Assembly (NCBI RefSeq): GCF_014652915.1
Contig: NZ_BMZS01000010.1
Span: forward strand, 1-64,000
Origin: Thalassobaculum fulvum
GTDB lineage: Bacteria > Pseudomonadota > Alphaproteobacteria > Thalassobaculales > Thalassobaculaceae
Reading direction: 5' to 3'
DNA: 64,000 bases
The position numbers and the translations under genes are program-made. Numbering within the stretch: position 1 is the first letter of the stretch; every line of letters begins with the position of its first letter. This document shows, piece after piece, positions 1 through 9,002 of the stretch. The notes beneath the pieces were generated by a model. It ran no database searches, had not been told where the DNA came from, and saw nothing but the letters and a program-made list of their open reading frames with translations.

Positions 1-55
1 CCTGCTCACCCTCAACGCGATGGTCCGTGACGACACCGAATTCCAGGCCGCATGA
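1..55 (+). CDS. 3' end of an unidentified protein (partial)
   Basis: An open frame enters from the left edge and ends at a TGA at 53-55, giving a tail that finishes NAMVRDDTEFQAA. The codon choice is GC-rich at third positions, like the rest of the window, which is why I keep it. Too little remains to name a family. The next gene is on the opposite strand and ends at 142, so the two converge. Confidence 0.4.
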   Translation, partial: LLTLNAMVRDDTEFQAA

Positions 56-141
56 TCGTCGACAACACAGTTGCCGGATGCGACCCGCCGTCGGCGGCCC
101 GCTCCGGAATGACGGTGTAGAGAGAGGCGGCGCGAGGACGC

Positions 142-1098
142 TCACCCCGGCCGCCGCCCAGCCATCGCCCGCTCCGCCTCGGCCACCGTGCGGGCGACGA
201 TGTCGCGGGCCGAGGGGACGTCGGACACCAGGTCGACGCCTTCGCCGGCCCACAGCACCCGGGTCGACAGGTCGCCGGCGGCGGTCGCGTCGTAGCCGGC
301 GTTCACCTCGGCCCGCCGGGCCGCCAGCTCGTCCTCGCGGCCGTGCCAGCGGGCCGAGAAGTCGTTGCGCACGGCCCGTCCGGGGAAATGAGTCGGCCAG
401 GCGACCCCGCGCACCACGTCGAACACCCGGGTCTGCAGGGTGTCGTCGGCGGCGGCCGCCACCGCGCCCTGCTTCAGGGCGTCGTGCCAGTCGGACTCGG
501 CCGACGCGGCGAACCTAGTGCCCATCAGCACGCCCTCGGCGCCCAGCATCAGGGCGGCGGCCAGGCCGCGCCCGTCGGCGACCGCACCGGCGGCGACCAC
601 CGGGATCGGCGCCACCGCGTCGACGACCGCCGGCACCAGCCCGAAGGTACCGCGGACGCTGGCGGCGTGACCGCCGGCGTCGCGGCCCTGGGCGATGATC
701 ACGTCGGCGCCGGCGTCGGCCGCCTGCTTCGCCATCTCCAGGGTCTGGACCTGGCAGAACAGCAGGCTGCCCGCCTGTTTCACTCGTCCGGCATAGGGTG
801 TCGGGTCGCCGAACGACAGCATGACGGCCGGCGGCGCGTGCTCCAGGGCGGCATCGAGCGCTTCCGGTCGGTCGGCCAGCGCCCAGGTGACCAGGCCGAC
901 GCCGATCCGGGCGTTGCCGGCGGCAGCCATCTCGGCGCGGATCTTCGCGCTGTCGGCATAGCCGGAGCCGATGAAGCCGAAGCCGCCGGCGGCGGTCACG
1001 GCGGCGGCCAGCGCGCCGCCGGAGGCGGAGCCCATGGGGGCCAGCAGAATGGGGTGCTCGATCCCGAGCAGGTCGGTCAGGCGGGTCGGAATGGCCAT
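142..1098 (-). CDS. nitronate monooxygenase family (NPD/2-nitropropane dioxygenase-like)
   Basis: A 318-residue FMN-dependent TIM-barrel enzyme of the nitronate monooxygenase class, which oxidises alkyl nitronates such as propionate 3-nitronate. It begins MAIPTRLTDLLGIEHPILLAPM, the family N-terminus, and carries the AGGFGFIGSGY segment, the IIAQGRDAGGHAA flavin/catalytic stretch and the LMLGAEGVLMGTRF phosphate-binding stretch. The frame stays open far upstream, but that part only shadows the glutathione transferase next door; the ATG at 1096-1098 gives the usual family length. It is last in a leftward cluster of detoxification genes. The exact substrate cannot be told from sequence. Confidence 0.88.
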   Translation of the reverse strand: MAIPTRLTDLLGIEHPILLAPMGSASGGALAAAVTAAGGFGFIGSGYADSAKIRAEMAAAGNARIGVGLVTWALADRPEALDAALEHAPPAVMLSFGDPTPYAGRVKQAGSLLFCQVQTLEMAKQAADAGADVIIAQGRDAGGHAASVRGTFGLVPAVVDAVAPIPVVAAGAVADGRGLAAALMLGAEGVLMGTRFAASAESDWHDALKQGAVAAAADDTLQTRVFDVVRGVAWPTHFPGRAVRNDFSARWHGREDELAARRAEVNAGYDATAAGDLSTRVLWAGEGVDLVSDVPSARDIVARTVAEAERAMAGRRPG

Positions 1099-1144
1099 GG
1101 CAGTCGAACTCCAGCAGTGAACGAGGAGATCTGGGAACGGGGGA

Positions 1145-1783
1145 TCACGCGGCCTGCGGCAGCGGCGGGCTGACGGTGTCGTCGGGCACGCGGTAGCCGC
1201 GCTGCACGGCGGGTCGGGCGGCCAGCGCGGCGTACCAGCGTGCGACGTTCGGGAACTCGGCCAGGTCGATGCGCTGGTGGTCGTAGCGCGAGATCCACGG
1301 CCAGACCGCCATGTCGGCGATCGTGTAGTCGGCGCCCGCCACGTACTCGGCCTCGGCCAGCCGGCGGTCGAGCACCCCGTACAGGCGCCTGGCCTCGGCG
1401 CCGTAGCGCTCCTCGGCATAGGCCGACTTGCCGGGGTTGTACTGCAGGAAATGCGCGGCCTGGCCGAGCATCGGGCCGATGCCGCCCATCTGCCACATCA
1501 GCCACTGCAGGACGTCCCAGCGGGCCGGCCCGGTCGGCATGAAGCGCCCGGTCTTCTCGGCGAGGTAGATGAGGATGGCGCCGGACTCGAACAGCGTCTG
1601 GCCGGCCTCGCGGTCGACGATCGCGGGGATCCGGTTGTTCGGCGACAGCGCCAGGAAGTCCGGCCGGAACTGCTCGCCCCTGTAGATGTCGATCGGGTGG
1701 ACGGCATAGGGCAGCCCCATCTCCTCGAGGGCGATGGAGACCTTGCGGCCGTTCGACGTGCTCCAGGTGTACAGGTCGATCAT
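1145..1783 (-). CDS. glutathione S-transferase family protein (YfcG/YghU-like)
   Basis: A 212-residue cytosolic GST. The N-terminal thioredoxin-like domain (about 1-80) starts MIDLYTWSTSNGRKVSIALEE, where the TSNG stretch is typical of the disulfide-bond oxidoreductase group YfcG/YghU. The NNRIPAIVD loop carries the cis-proline that contacts glutathione, and the ESGAILIYLAEKTG motif follows. The helical C-terminal domain runs from about 90 and contains the YTIADMAVWPWI fold motif. It lies 46 bases upstream of the nitronate monooxygenase and probably shares its transcript. A role in thiol redox chemistry or xenobiotic conjugation is inferred. Confidence 0.87.
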   Translation of the reverse strand: MIDLYTWSTSNGRKVSIALEEMGLPYAVHPIDIYRGEQFRPDFLALSPNNRIPAIVDREAGQTLFESGAILIYLAEKTGRFMPTGPARWDVLQWLMWQMGGIGPMLGQAAHFLQYNPGKSAYAEERYGAEARRLYGVLDRRLAEAEYVAGADYTIADMAVWPWISRYDHQRIDLAEFPNVARWYAALAARPAVQRGYRVPDDTVSPPLPQAA

Positions 1784-1805
1784 TGGGGAGTTGCTCCAGG
1801 GTGGG

Positions 1806-2195
1806 TCAGGCGGCCGCGGGCGGCTCGGCGAGGTCGAAGTGGAAGACCTTGGCGATGATCCGCCAGCGGCCGTCGACCAGGATCAGGGTGAGGAAGTCGG
1901 TGAAGTACTTGGGCCCGATGGCGCAGTTGACCCGGGCGAAGGCGGTGGTCGGGCCGGCGAACTCGATGCCGGCGATCCGGTCCTGCCGGGGCTCGCCGCG
2001 GCTGGCCGGCGAAGGACGGGCGGCGACGATCGGCAGGTACGCGTCCATGCCCAGGTTCACCAGCGGCGCCTCGGTGGCGCAGACGTAGCGGGCGTCCGGG
2101 TGGAACACCTGCGACAGGATCTCGGTGTCGCTGAGGTACAGGCCGTCGAAGTAGTCCGACAGGACCTCGACGACCGCGGCGTAGCGCGGGTCCAT
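1806..2195 (-). CDS. NTF2-fold protein, putative lumazine-binding family
   Basis: A 129-residue protein starting MDPRYAAVVEVLSDYFDGLY and resembling the small NTF2-like 'putative lumazine-binding' family (SnoaL-related). The pattern YFDGLYxxDxExLxxxFHPDA near the N-terminus and the DFLTLILVDGRWRIIAKVFHFD ending are characteristic. No catalytic residues can be assigned. It sits between two glutathione transferases on the same strand, 22 bases from the downstream one, so it is probably part of that operon. The ATG at 2193-2195 is chosen because the frame further upstream overlaps the neighbouring transferase in the wrong register. Confidence 0.75.
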   Translation of the reverse strand: MDPRYAAVVEVLSDYFDGLYLSDTEILSQVFHPDARYVCATEAPLVNLGMDAYLPIVAARPSPASRGEPRQDRIAGIEFAGPTTAFARVNCAIGPKYFTDFLTLILVDGRWRIIAKVFHFDLAEPPAAA

Positions 2196-2254
2196 GGGAA
2201 CTCCTGTGTCGGGGAGGGGCGGCCCGGGCGGCGTTTCCCGGGCCGCGATCGGGA

Positions 2255-2869
2255 TCAGCCGGTCAGGCCCTCGGCCGCCATCGCCTCGCGGGCGGCGGGC
2301 AGGGCGCCGATGCGGGCGACGAACGCCTTCAGGTTCGGCCAGCGCCCGAGGTCGATGCCGACGAAGTTGCACCAGTTGGCGATGGTGAACAGGTACAGGT
2401 CGGCGACGCTGACGGTGTCGCCGATCAGGTGCTGGCGGCCGTCGGCCAGCATCGCCTCGACGAAACGCATCCGGTTGGCCACCACCTCCTCGGCCGCCGG
2501 GCGGTCGGCGTCGGAAATCGGCGTGCCCGAGAAGAACGGCTTGAACGACTTGTGCAGCTCCGAGGCGATGAAGTTCAGCACCTCCTGCAGCCGGGTCCGG
2601 GCCAGCGTCGTCGGGGCCGGGGCCAGGGCGGCGTCGGGCGCCCGGTCGGCGACGTACTGCAGGACCGCGGGCGCCTCGGTGATCGTGTCGCCGCCGTCGA
2701 GGGTCAGCGCCGGGACGTAGCCGCGCGGGTTGACGGCCCGGAAGTCGGCGCCGGTCTCGGTGGTCTTGGTTGCGGAATCGACGCGCTCGAGCTCGAACTC
2801 CTGGTCGGCCATGCGCAGGGCGATGTGGACGGCGAGCGAGCAGGCGCCCGGCGTGTAGTACAGCTTCAT
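2255..2869 (-). CDS. gstA: glutathione S-transferase, beta class
   Basis: A 204-residue beta-class GST closely resembling Escherichia coli GstA. It begins MKLYYTPGACSLAVHIALR, with the beta-class cysteine (Cys10) that binds glutathione. AVNPRGYVPAL carries the cis-proline, then EAPAVLQYVADRAPD, and NFIASELHKSFKPFF in the helical domain. It conjugates glutathione to electrophiles in the cytoplasm. It is the first gene of the leftward cluster (2869 to 142) and is transcribed away from an HxlR-type regulator, with a palindromic candidate operator between them. The symbol rests on family similarity only. Confidence 0.88.
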   Translation of the reverse strand: MKLYYTPGACSLAVHIALRMADQEFELERVDSATKTTETGADFRAVNPRGYVPALTLDGGDTITEAPAVLQYVADRAPDAALAPAPTTLARTRLQEVLNFIASELHKSFKPFFSGTPISDADRPAAEEVVANRMRFVEAMLADGRQHLIGDTVSVADLYLFTIANWCNFVGIDLGRWPNLKAFVARIGALPAAREAMAAEGLTG

Positions 2870-2960
2870 GGGTCGGTCTCCGTTGGTCTCCGGTGGCCCG
2901 GAAGGAACGGCGGACAGGTATGGAGCGGGCTATCGGATGTAAACTTGATTTCCTTTCGAT

Positions 2961-2975
2961 ACCTGATATTCAGGT
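2961..2975. promoter_or_regulatory. candidate HxlR operator in the gstA/HxlR divergent promoter
   Basis: ACCTGATATTCAGGT is an exact 6-bp inverted repeat (ACCTGA/TCAGGT) around three bases. It lies in the locally AT-rich 132-bp gap between divergent gstA and the HxlR-type regulator, and is the only long dyad there. HxlR proteins bind DNA as dimers and often control the divergent gene, so this is the natural operator candidate. Inferred from position and symmetry only. Confidence 0.5.
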
Positions 2976-3001
2976 TTCCGCCTGGTAACCTGGGGTCACC
3001 G

Positions 3002-3367
3002 ATGCCGCTCAAGGTCCGCAAGAACCACAGCCCGAAGCCGCCGCCGTCCTGCCCGCTGACGGAGTGCATGGGCATCATCGGCGGCGCCTGGACGGTCAAC
3101 GTGATCTGGAGCCTGCGGGCCGGGCCGCGCCGGTTCAGCGAGCTGCGGGTCGACATTCCGCCGGTGTCGCCGAAGGTGCTGACCGCCCGCCTGCGCGAGC
3201 TCGAGGCGCGCGGCGTCGTGACCCGCGAGGTCAAGCCGACATCGCCGCCGTCGGTCGAGTACGCGCTGACCGACCTCGGCGCCGAACTGGTGCCGGCGAT
3301 CGAGGCGATCGTCGAGGTCGGGCACAAGCTGAAGGGCGCGCCGGACGCGCTGGTGGCGAACGGCTGA
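3002..3367 (+). CDS. HxlR-family winged-helix transcriptional regulator
   Basis: A 121-residue HxlR (MarR/DUF24-like) regulator. After a short basic N-terminus, CPLTECMGIIGGAWTVNVIW matches the family signature (Cys near residue 17, then GGKW-like GGAW). FSELRVDIPPVSPKVLTARL is the recognition-helix region, and SVEYALTDLGAELVPAI is the wing and C-terminal helix. Many HxlR proteins sense electrophiles or quinones through the N-terminal cysteine, which would fit control of the divergent glutathione-transferase cluster. That role is inferred. The open frame extends upstream, but the ATG at 3002 gives the standard length. Confidence 0.88.
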   Translation: MPLKVRKNHSPKPPPSCPLTECMGIIGGAWTVNVIWSLRAGPRRFSELRVDIPPVSPKVLTARLRELEARGVVTREVKPTSPPSVEYALTDLGAELVPAIEAIVEVGHKLKGAPDALVANG

Positions 3368-3368
3368 T

Positions 3369-3452
3369 CCTTCGCGGCTCACCGCTTGGCGGCGAGCACC
3401 TCAGGACGACAGAGAATCCTATCGCCCTGAGGTACCCGAAGGGCCGCGAAGG
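3369..3452. repeat. nested palindromic intergenic element (REP-like)
   Basis: Two inverted repeats are nested in the gap between convergent genes: outer arms CCTTCGCGG (3369-3377) and CCGCGAAGG (3444-3452), inner arms CCTCAGG (3399-3405) and CCTGAGG (3426-3432). The layout resembles dispersed palindromes I know from intergenic regions of many alphaproteobacteria. It could also act as a bidirectional terminator for the HxlR gene and the cupin gene. Only one copy is seen here, so 'dispersed' is an inference. Confidence 0.55.
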
Positions 3453-3467
3453 GCAAGCGTCGGCGGC

Positions 3468-4145
3468 CTAGGCTCCCGGTGCCGCCACGAATCGCAGGTG
3501 GCCGGTCTTGATCCAGACCACGGCACCCTCCGGCCCGACGTCGGCCACCGTCTTGCCGTCGCCCGGCAGCCGCAGCCAGGAATGCCGGCGGAACCGTTCG
3601 CCCTCCTGAGTGAAGCCGCCGTCCAGCACGAACAGCTCGGCGCCGCCCTGCCAGGCCAGGTCGACCGCGGCCCCGGCGTCCCAGCGCTCGAGGCGGACGT
3701 CCTCGCGGGCGTCGCGGAACAGCGGGGTGACGGCCACGCCCGGACGGGCCGCGTCGGCGACCGAACCGATCCTGTTGGTGTCGATCACCACATGGGTCCG
3801 GTCGGCAGGGTCGAACTGCCAGAGCTTCACCATGATGGTGCAGCCCTCGGCCGAGCCCGGGGTGTGCCGCGAGGTCGGGGGGTTGCGGACGTAGCTGCCG
3901 GCGGGAAAGTCGCCGTGCTCGTCCTGGAACACCCCGTCGAGCACCACGAACTCCTCGCCGCCGCCGTGGACGTGGGCCGGGAACCGGCTGTCCGGGGCGT
4001 AGCGGACGATGGTGGTGGCGCGGGCCACCTCGTCGCCGATGCGGTCGAGCATGCGGCGGCTGACCCCGGCTGTCGGCGACTCGATCCACGGGATCTGGTC
4101 GGCGTGCATCGCCACGCGCTTGCTGAAGTCGGCGTTGATTTCCAT
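3468..4145 (-). CDS. ChrR-like double-cupin protein
   Basis: A 225-residue protein of the ChrR cupin type (anti-ECF-sigma / cupin family), with two tandem cupin domains at about 15-115 and 120-215. The first has a full metal-binding pattern: FPAHVHGGGEEFVVLDGVF with two histidines and a glutamate, and a later histidine in PTSRHTPGS. The second (AELFVLDGGF) lacks an obvious histidine pair and may not bind metal. There is no zinc-binding anti-sigma domain at the N-terminus, so this is a stand-alone cupin, perhaps a dioxygenase-like or sensing protein. It lies 26 bases downstream of a GST and is probably cotranscribed with it. Confidence 0.78.
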   Translation of the reverse strand: MEINADFSKRVAMHADQIPWIESPTAGVSRRMLDRIGDEVARATTIVRYAPDSRFPAHVHGGGEEFVVLDGVFQDEHGDFPAGSYVRNPPTSRHTPGSAEGCTIMVKLWQFDPADRTHVVIDTNRIGSVADAARPGVAVTPLFRDAREDVRLERWDAGAAVDLAWQGGAELFVLDGGFTQEGERFRRHSWLRLPGDGKTVADVGPEGAVVWIKTGHLRFVAAPGA

Positions 4146-4171
4146 GCCGTTGCCTCCGGCCGGTCGCGGGA

Positions 4172-4798
4172 TCAGGCGGCCATCGCCGCGCTCGGGCGGG
4201 CCGAGACGCGGGCGCGCCACGCCTGCAGCCTCGCACAGTCGTCGGGAATCGCCAGCTTCACGAAGTCGGCGAACGCGAAGCCGGCCATCGCGGTGATGTC
4301 GGCGACGGTGAAGCGGTCGAGCGCCAGGTAGTCGCGGTCGGCCAGCATGCCGTCCATCCGGCGCATGGTCGCGAGCGCGACCTCTTTCTGGCGCAGGCCC
4401 CAGTCCTTGTTCTGGTAGGTCTCGATGTTCGGGCCCAGGCCGTCGGTGGCGTGGTGGAAGTAGGCGGCCACCGCGTCGAGCAGGCCGGCCTCGATCTTGC
4501 GCTGGGCCATGTGGATCACCGCGCGCTCCTTGGCGTCGCGCCCGGTCAGCACCGGGTCGCCGGCGGCGTGGTCGAGGTACTCGGTGATCGCCGAGCACTC
4601 GGAGATCAGCGTGCCGTCGTCGAGCTCCATCACCGGCACCACACCGGACGGGTTCTTGGCCAGGAAGTCCGGCCGCTTGTGCTCGCCGCCGGGCACGTCG
4701 ACGTGCACGAACTCGACGCGGTCGAACAGGCCCTTCTCGGCGAGCGCGATGCGGACGCGGGCGGGGTTCGGGAAACCCTTGAACTCATAGACCTTCAT
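4172..4798 (-). CDS. glutathione S-transferase family protein
   Basis: A 208-residue GST, the third in this cluster. The thioredoxin-like domain starts MKVYEFKGFPNPARVRIALAE and is followed by DFLAKNPSGVVPVMEL with the cis-proline and ISECSAITEYLDH, the glutathione gamma-glutamyl contact. The helical domain contains FTVADITAMAGFAFADF. It is related to the fungal/proteobacterial GstB-like group rather than GstA. It is divergent from a TetR regulator across a 114-bp region with two matching dyads, so I infer that it and the downstream cupin gene are TetR targets. Confidence 0.86.
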   Translation of the reverse strand: MKVYEFKGFPNPARVRIALAEKGLFDRVEFVHVDVPGGEHKRPDFLAKNPSGVVPVMELDDGTLISECSAITEYLDHAAGDPVLTGRDAKERAVIHMAQRKIEAGLLDAVAAYFHHATDGLGPNIETYQNKDWGLRQKEVALATMRRMDGMLADRDYLALDRFTVADITAMAGFAFADFVKLAIPDDCARLQAWRARVSARPSAAMAA

Positions 4799-4840
4799 GG
4801 CCGGCTCCTCGGCGTGGATGGGGGACGATCGAGTGTCTAC

Positions 4841-4902
4841 CTATCGATCGATAGACAACCTGAAAGCGGCATCCCCTCGTGTCAACACCTATCTTCTGAT
4901 AG
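4841..4902. promoter_or_regulatory. paired TetR-type operators, CTATC-N4-GATAG twice
   Basis: Two 14-bp dyads with the same half-sites occur 48 bp apart in the divergent promoter: CTATCGATCGATAG at 4841-4854 (a perfect palindrome) and CTATCTTCTGATAG at 4889-4902. The second lies ten bases before the TetR start codon, where binding would block its own expression; the first lies on the GST side. Their shared half-site strongly suggests a single dimeric regulator, the adjacent TetR protein. Confidence 0.65.
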
Positions 4903-4912
4903 AGAGGTGGGC

Positions 4913-5473
4913 ATGACGACCGACAGTCCCTCCGGCAAGGCCGCCGAGATCCTGGACGCCGCCGAGCTGCGGATGCGGCGCGGCGGCTACGACGCGGTCA
5001 GCTTCCGCGATCTCGCCGCCGACGTCGGCATCAAGAGCGCCAGCGTTCACTATCACTTCCCGCAGAAGACCGACCTCGGCGCGGCGGTGGTCGAGCGCTA
5101 CACCGAGCGCATGCTGGAAGCCCTCGGCCGGCCCGACGATCCGGCGGAGACCGTCGACGACCGGCTCACGCGGTTGTGCGACGTCTATCGGCACGCGGCG
5201 GTCGACAAGGGGCTGATCTGCCTGTGCTGCGTGCTCGGCAGCCAGTCGCTCGACCTGCCGCCGCCGGTCGCCGGCGCGGTCGGCCGGTTCTTCGAGGGGC
5301 TGCTGCAGTGGACCGGGGCCGCGCTCGGCGCTCCGGCGGTCGGGCCGGCGCCAGCGGGCCTGGACCCAGCCGATATCGTCGGCAGCCTGCAGGGCGCCAT
5401 GGTCCTGGCGATCGCCACCGGCCGGCCCGAGCTGTTCGAGGCGACCCGCCGCCGCCTGCTGCGCCACGGCTGA
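4913..5473 (+). CDS. TetR/AcrR-family transcriptional regulator
   Basis: A 186-residue TetR-type repressor. The N-terminal helix-turn-helix domain (about 8-60) contains ILDAAELRMRRGGYDAVSF, DLAADVGIKSASVHYHFP and KTDLGAAVV, the usual pattern. The ligand domain contains a CLCCVLG cysteine cluster near residue 105. The ATG at 4913 follows GAGGTGG, a good ribosome-binding site. It is divergent from a GST gene with two matching palindromes between them, so it probably represses itself and the GST/cupin pair. The ligand is unknown; the cysteine cluster could make it thiol-reactive. Confidence 0.88.
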   Translation: MTTDSPSGKAAEILDAAELRMRRGGYDAVSFRDLAADVGIKSASVHYHFPQKTDLGAAVVERYTERMLEALGRPDDPAETVDDRLTRLCDVYRHAAVDKGLICLCCVLGSQSLDLPPPVAGAVGRFFEGLLQWTGAALGAPAVGPAPAGLDPADIVGSLQGAMVLAIATGRPELFEATRRRLLRHG

Positions 5474-5511
5474 CGGACGACGCCGGCGGGCGGCAATTTC
5501 GCCGCCGGGAA

Positions 5512-7505
<1,994 letters not shown>

Positions 7506-7509
<4 letters not shown>

Positions 7510-7790
7510 CCGTCGATCCCGACCACCCCAACCATCTCGACGACGCCGTCAAGACCCGGCGCGAGCGGCGCGAGCGCTGGCAGGCCGAGGGCGAGCGCCC
7601 GATCGGCCGCAACCTGGCGCTGATCGGCGCGCTCGGATGGACCATCGTGGTGCCGGTCCTGATCGGCATCTTCGCCGGCCGGTGGCTCGACCGGCAGTTC
7701 GACTCCGGGATCTTCTGGACCCTCGGGCTGCTGGTCCTCGGGCTGGCTGCCGGCTGCGCCATGGCCTGGAGAAGGATGCAACGCGAATGA
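7506..7790 (+). CDS. atpQ: AtpQ/AtpI-like membrane protein of the N-ATPase operon
   Basis: A 94-residue protein with a charged N-terminal segment (about 1-35) followed by two membrane helices (about 36-58 and 66-87), the layout of AtpI-like proteins. In N-ATPase operons this position is occupied by AtpQ, thought to help assemble the membrane rotor. The start overlaps the atpC stop by four bases, and the stop overlaps atpR as ATGA. The function is inferred from place and topology. Confidence 0.82.
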
Positions 7791-8077
7791 TCGACCAGAT
7801 GACCGTCCAGACCGCCGTGGAGCTGCTCGTCGCCGGCGTCGCCGGGTTCGGGCTGGGGCGGCTGTACTTCATGGCGGTGCGGCGGACGGCCGAGCTGTAC
7901 GGCTCGGCCAGCGACTGGCGGCTGCCGGTGGTGCTGACCGCCGGCCGGGTGCTGGCCGCCGCCGCCGGCTTCGCCCTGGCGGCGCAGTTCGGCGCCGGGC
8001 CGCTGCTGGCCGCCTTCCTCGGGTTCCTGGCCGCGCGCCGGCTGGCGGTGCGCGGCGCGCGCGGGGAGGCGGCATGA
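7787..8077 (+). CDS. atpR: AtpR, N-ATPase-specific membrane protein
   Basis: A 96-residue membrane protein with three hydrophobic helices (about 9-30, 45-66 and 68-88), found only in N-ATPase operons. A paired arginine (AVRRTAEL) lies near residue 27. Its role is not well established; a function in c-ring assembly or in binding the rotor carboxylates has been suggested for the family. It overlaps atpQ and atpB by four bases each, so all are likely translated together. An older name for such genes is 'ATP synthase subunit, N-ATPase type'. Confidence 0.8.
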   Translation: MIDQMTVQTAVELLVAGVAGFGLGRLYFMAVRRTAELYGSASDWRLPVVLTAGRVLAAAAGFALAAQFGAGPLLAAFLGFLAARRLAVRGARGEAA

Positions 8078-8748
8078 CCGCGACCTCGCCGCTGGCCAGT
8101 GCCGTCCTGCTGCAGCTCGGGCCGGTGCCGATCACCCGGCCGGTGGTGACGACCTGGGCGATCATGGCGGTGCTGGCGGTCGGGGCGCACCTGCTGACCC
8201 GGCGGCTGCAGGCACGCCCGGACCGCCGGCAGGCCGTGCTCGAGCTGCTGGTGACCGGGATCGCCAGGCAGATCGGCGAGGTGGTCGGCGGCGACCCGCG
8301 CCCCCTGCTGCCGCTGATCGCGACGCTGTTCGTCTTCCTGGTGACCGCCAACTTGTCCGGCCTGCTGCCGGGTACCCAGGCGCCGACCGCGACCATCGAG
8401 ACGCCGGCCGCACTGGCCGCCGTCGTGTTCGCCTCGGTGCACTTCTACGGCGTGCGGGCGCACGGCCCGCTCGGCTACCTCGCCAGCTTCGCCAAGCCGA
8501 AGCTGATCATGCTGCCGCTCAACCTGCTGTCCGAGGTCACCCGCACCTTCTCGTTGATGATCCGGCTGTTCGGCAACGTCATGAGCGGGGAGTTCGTGAT
8601 CGCCCTGGTCGCAGCACTTGCCGGCCTGTTCGTGCCGATTCCGCTGATGGCGCTGGAGGTGCTGGTCGGCGTGGTCCAGGCGTACATCTTCACCGTGCTC
8701 GCCACCGTGTTCATCGCCGCCGCCATCGGCGGCGACGGCCCTGCTTGA
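8074..8748 (+). CDS. atpB: N-type ATPase subunit a
   Basis: A 224-residue membrane stator subunit, shorter than the usual F-type a subunit but normal for N-ATPases. The essential arginine that faces the rotor is in TRTFSLMIRLFGNVMSGEF (Arg at about 163). The last helices are LVGVVQAYIFTVLATVFIA, another signature of subunit a. It forms the two half-channels with the c ring. The start overlaps atpR by four bases. Confidence 0.93.
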   Translation: MTATSPLASAVLLQLGPVPITRPVVTTWAIMAVLAVGAHLLTRRLQARPDRRQAVLELLVTGIARQIGEVVGGDPRPLLPLIATLFVFLVTANLSGLLPGTQAPTATIETPAALAAVVFASVHFYGVRAHGPLGYLASFAKPKLIMLPLNLLSEVTRTFSLMIRLFGNVMSGEFVIALVAALAGLFVPIPLMALEVLVGVVQAYIFTVLATVFIAAAIGGDGPA

Positions 8749-8757
8749 GGAGGCTCC

Positions 8758-9000
8758 ATGAATCCCGAACTGCTCAGCATCATCGGCGCGGTCGTCGCAG
8801 TGTCGGTCGGCTCGATCGGACCGGCGCTGGCGGAAGGCCGGTCGGTGGCGGCGGCGCTCGACGCGATCGCCCGCCAGCCGGAGGCGGCGGGCACCATCTC
8901 GCGGACGCTGTTCGTCGGTCTCGCGATGATCGAGACCATGGCGATCTACTGTCTGGTGGTGGCGTTGCTGCTGCTGTTCGCCAACCCCTACGCGGGGTGA
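8758..9000 (+). CDS. atpE: N-type ATPase subunit c (rotor ring)
   Basis: An 80-residue hairpin with two membrane helices joined by the polar loop ARQPEA. Helix 2 carries the ion-binding glutamate Glu59, followed by Thr60 and, four on, Tyr64 (IETMAIY). Helix 1 carries a second acid, Glu26, in IGPALAEG, where classical sodium ATPases have glutamine. This 'two-carboxylate' arrangement occurs in some Na+-driven rings and also in N-type rings reported to be proton-specific, so the coupling ion cannot be decided from sequence. GAGGAGG precedes the ATG. Confidence 0.93.
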   Translation: MNPELLSIIGAVVAVSVGSIGPALAEGRSVAAALDAIARQPEAAGTISRTLFVGLAMIETMAIYCLVVALLLLFANPYAG

Positions 9001-9002
9001 CC

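Noticed and set aside
3002-3367. MarR instead of HxlR assignment
   Set aside because: The GGAW and CPLTECM pattern and small size point to HxlR.
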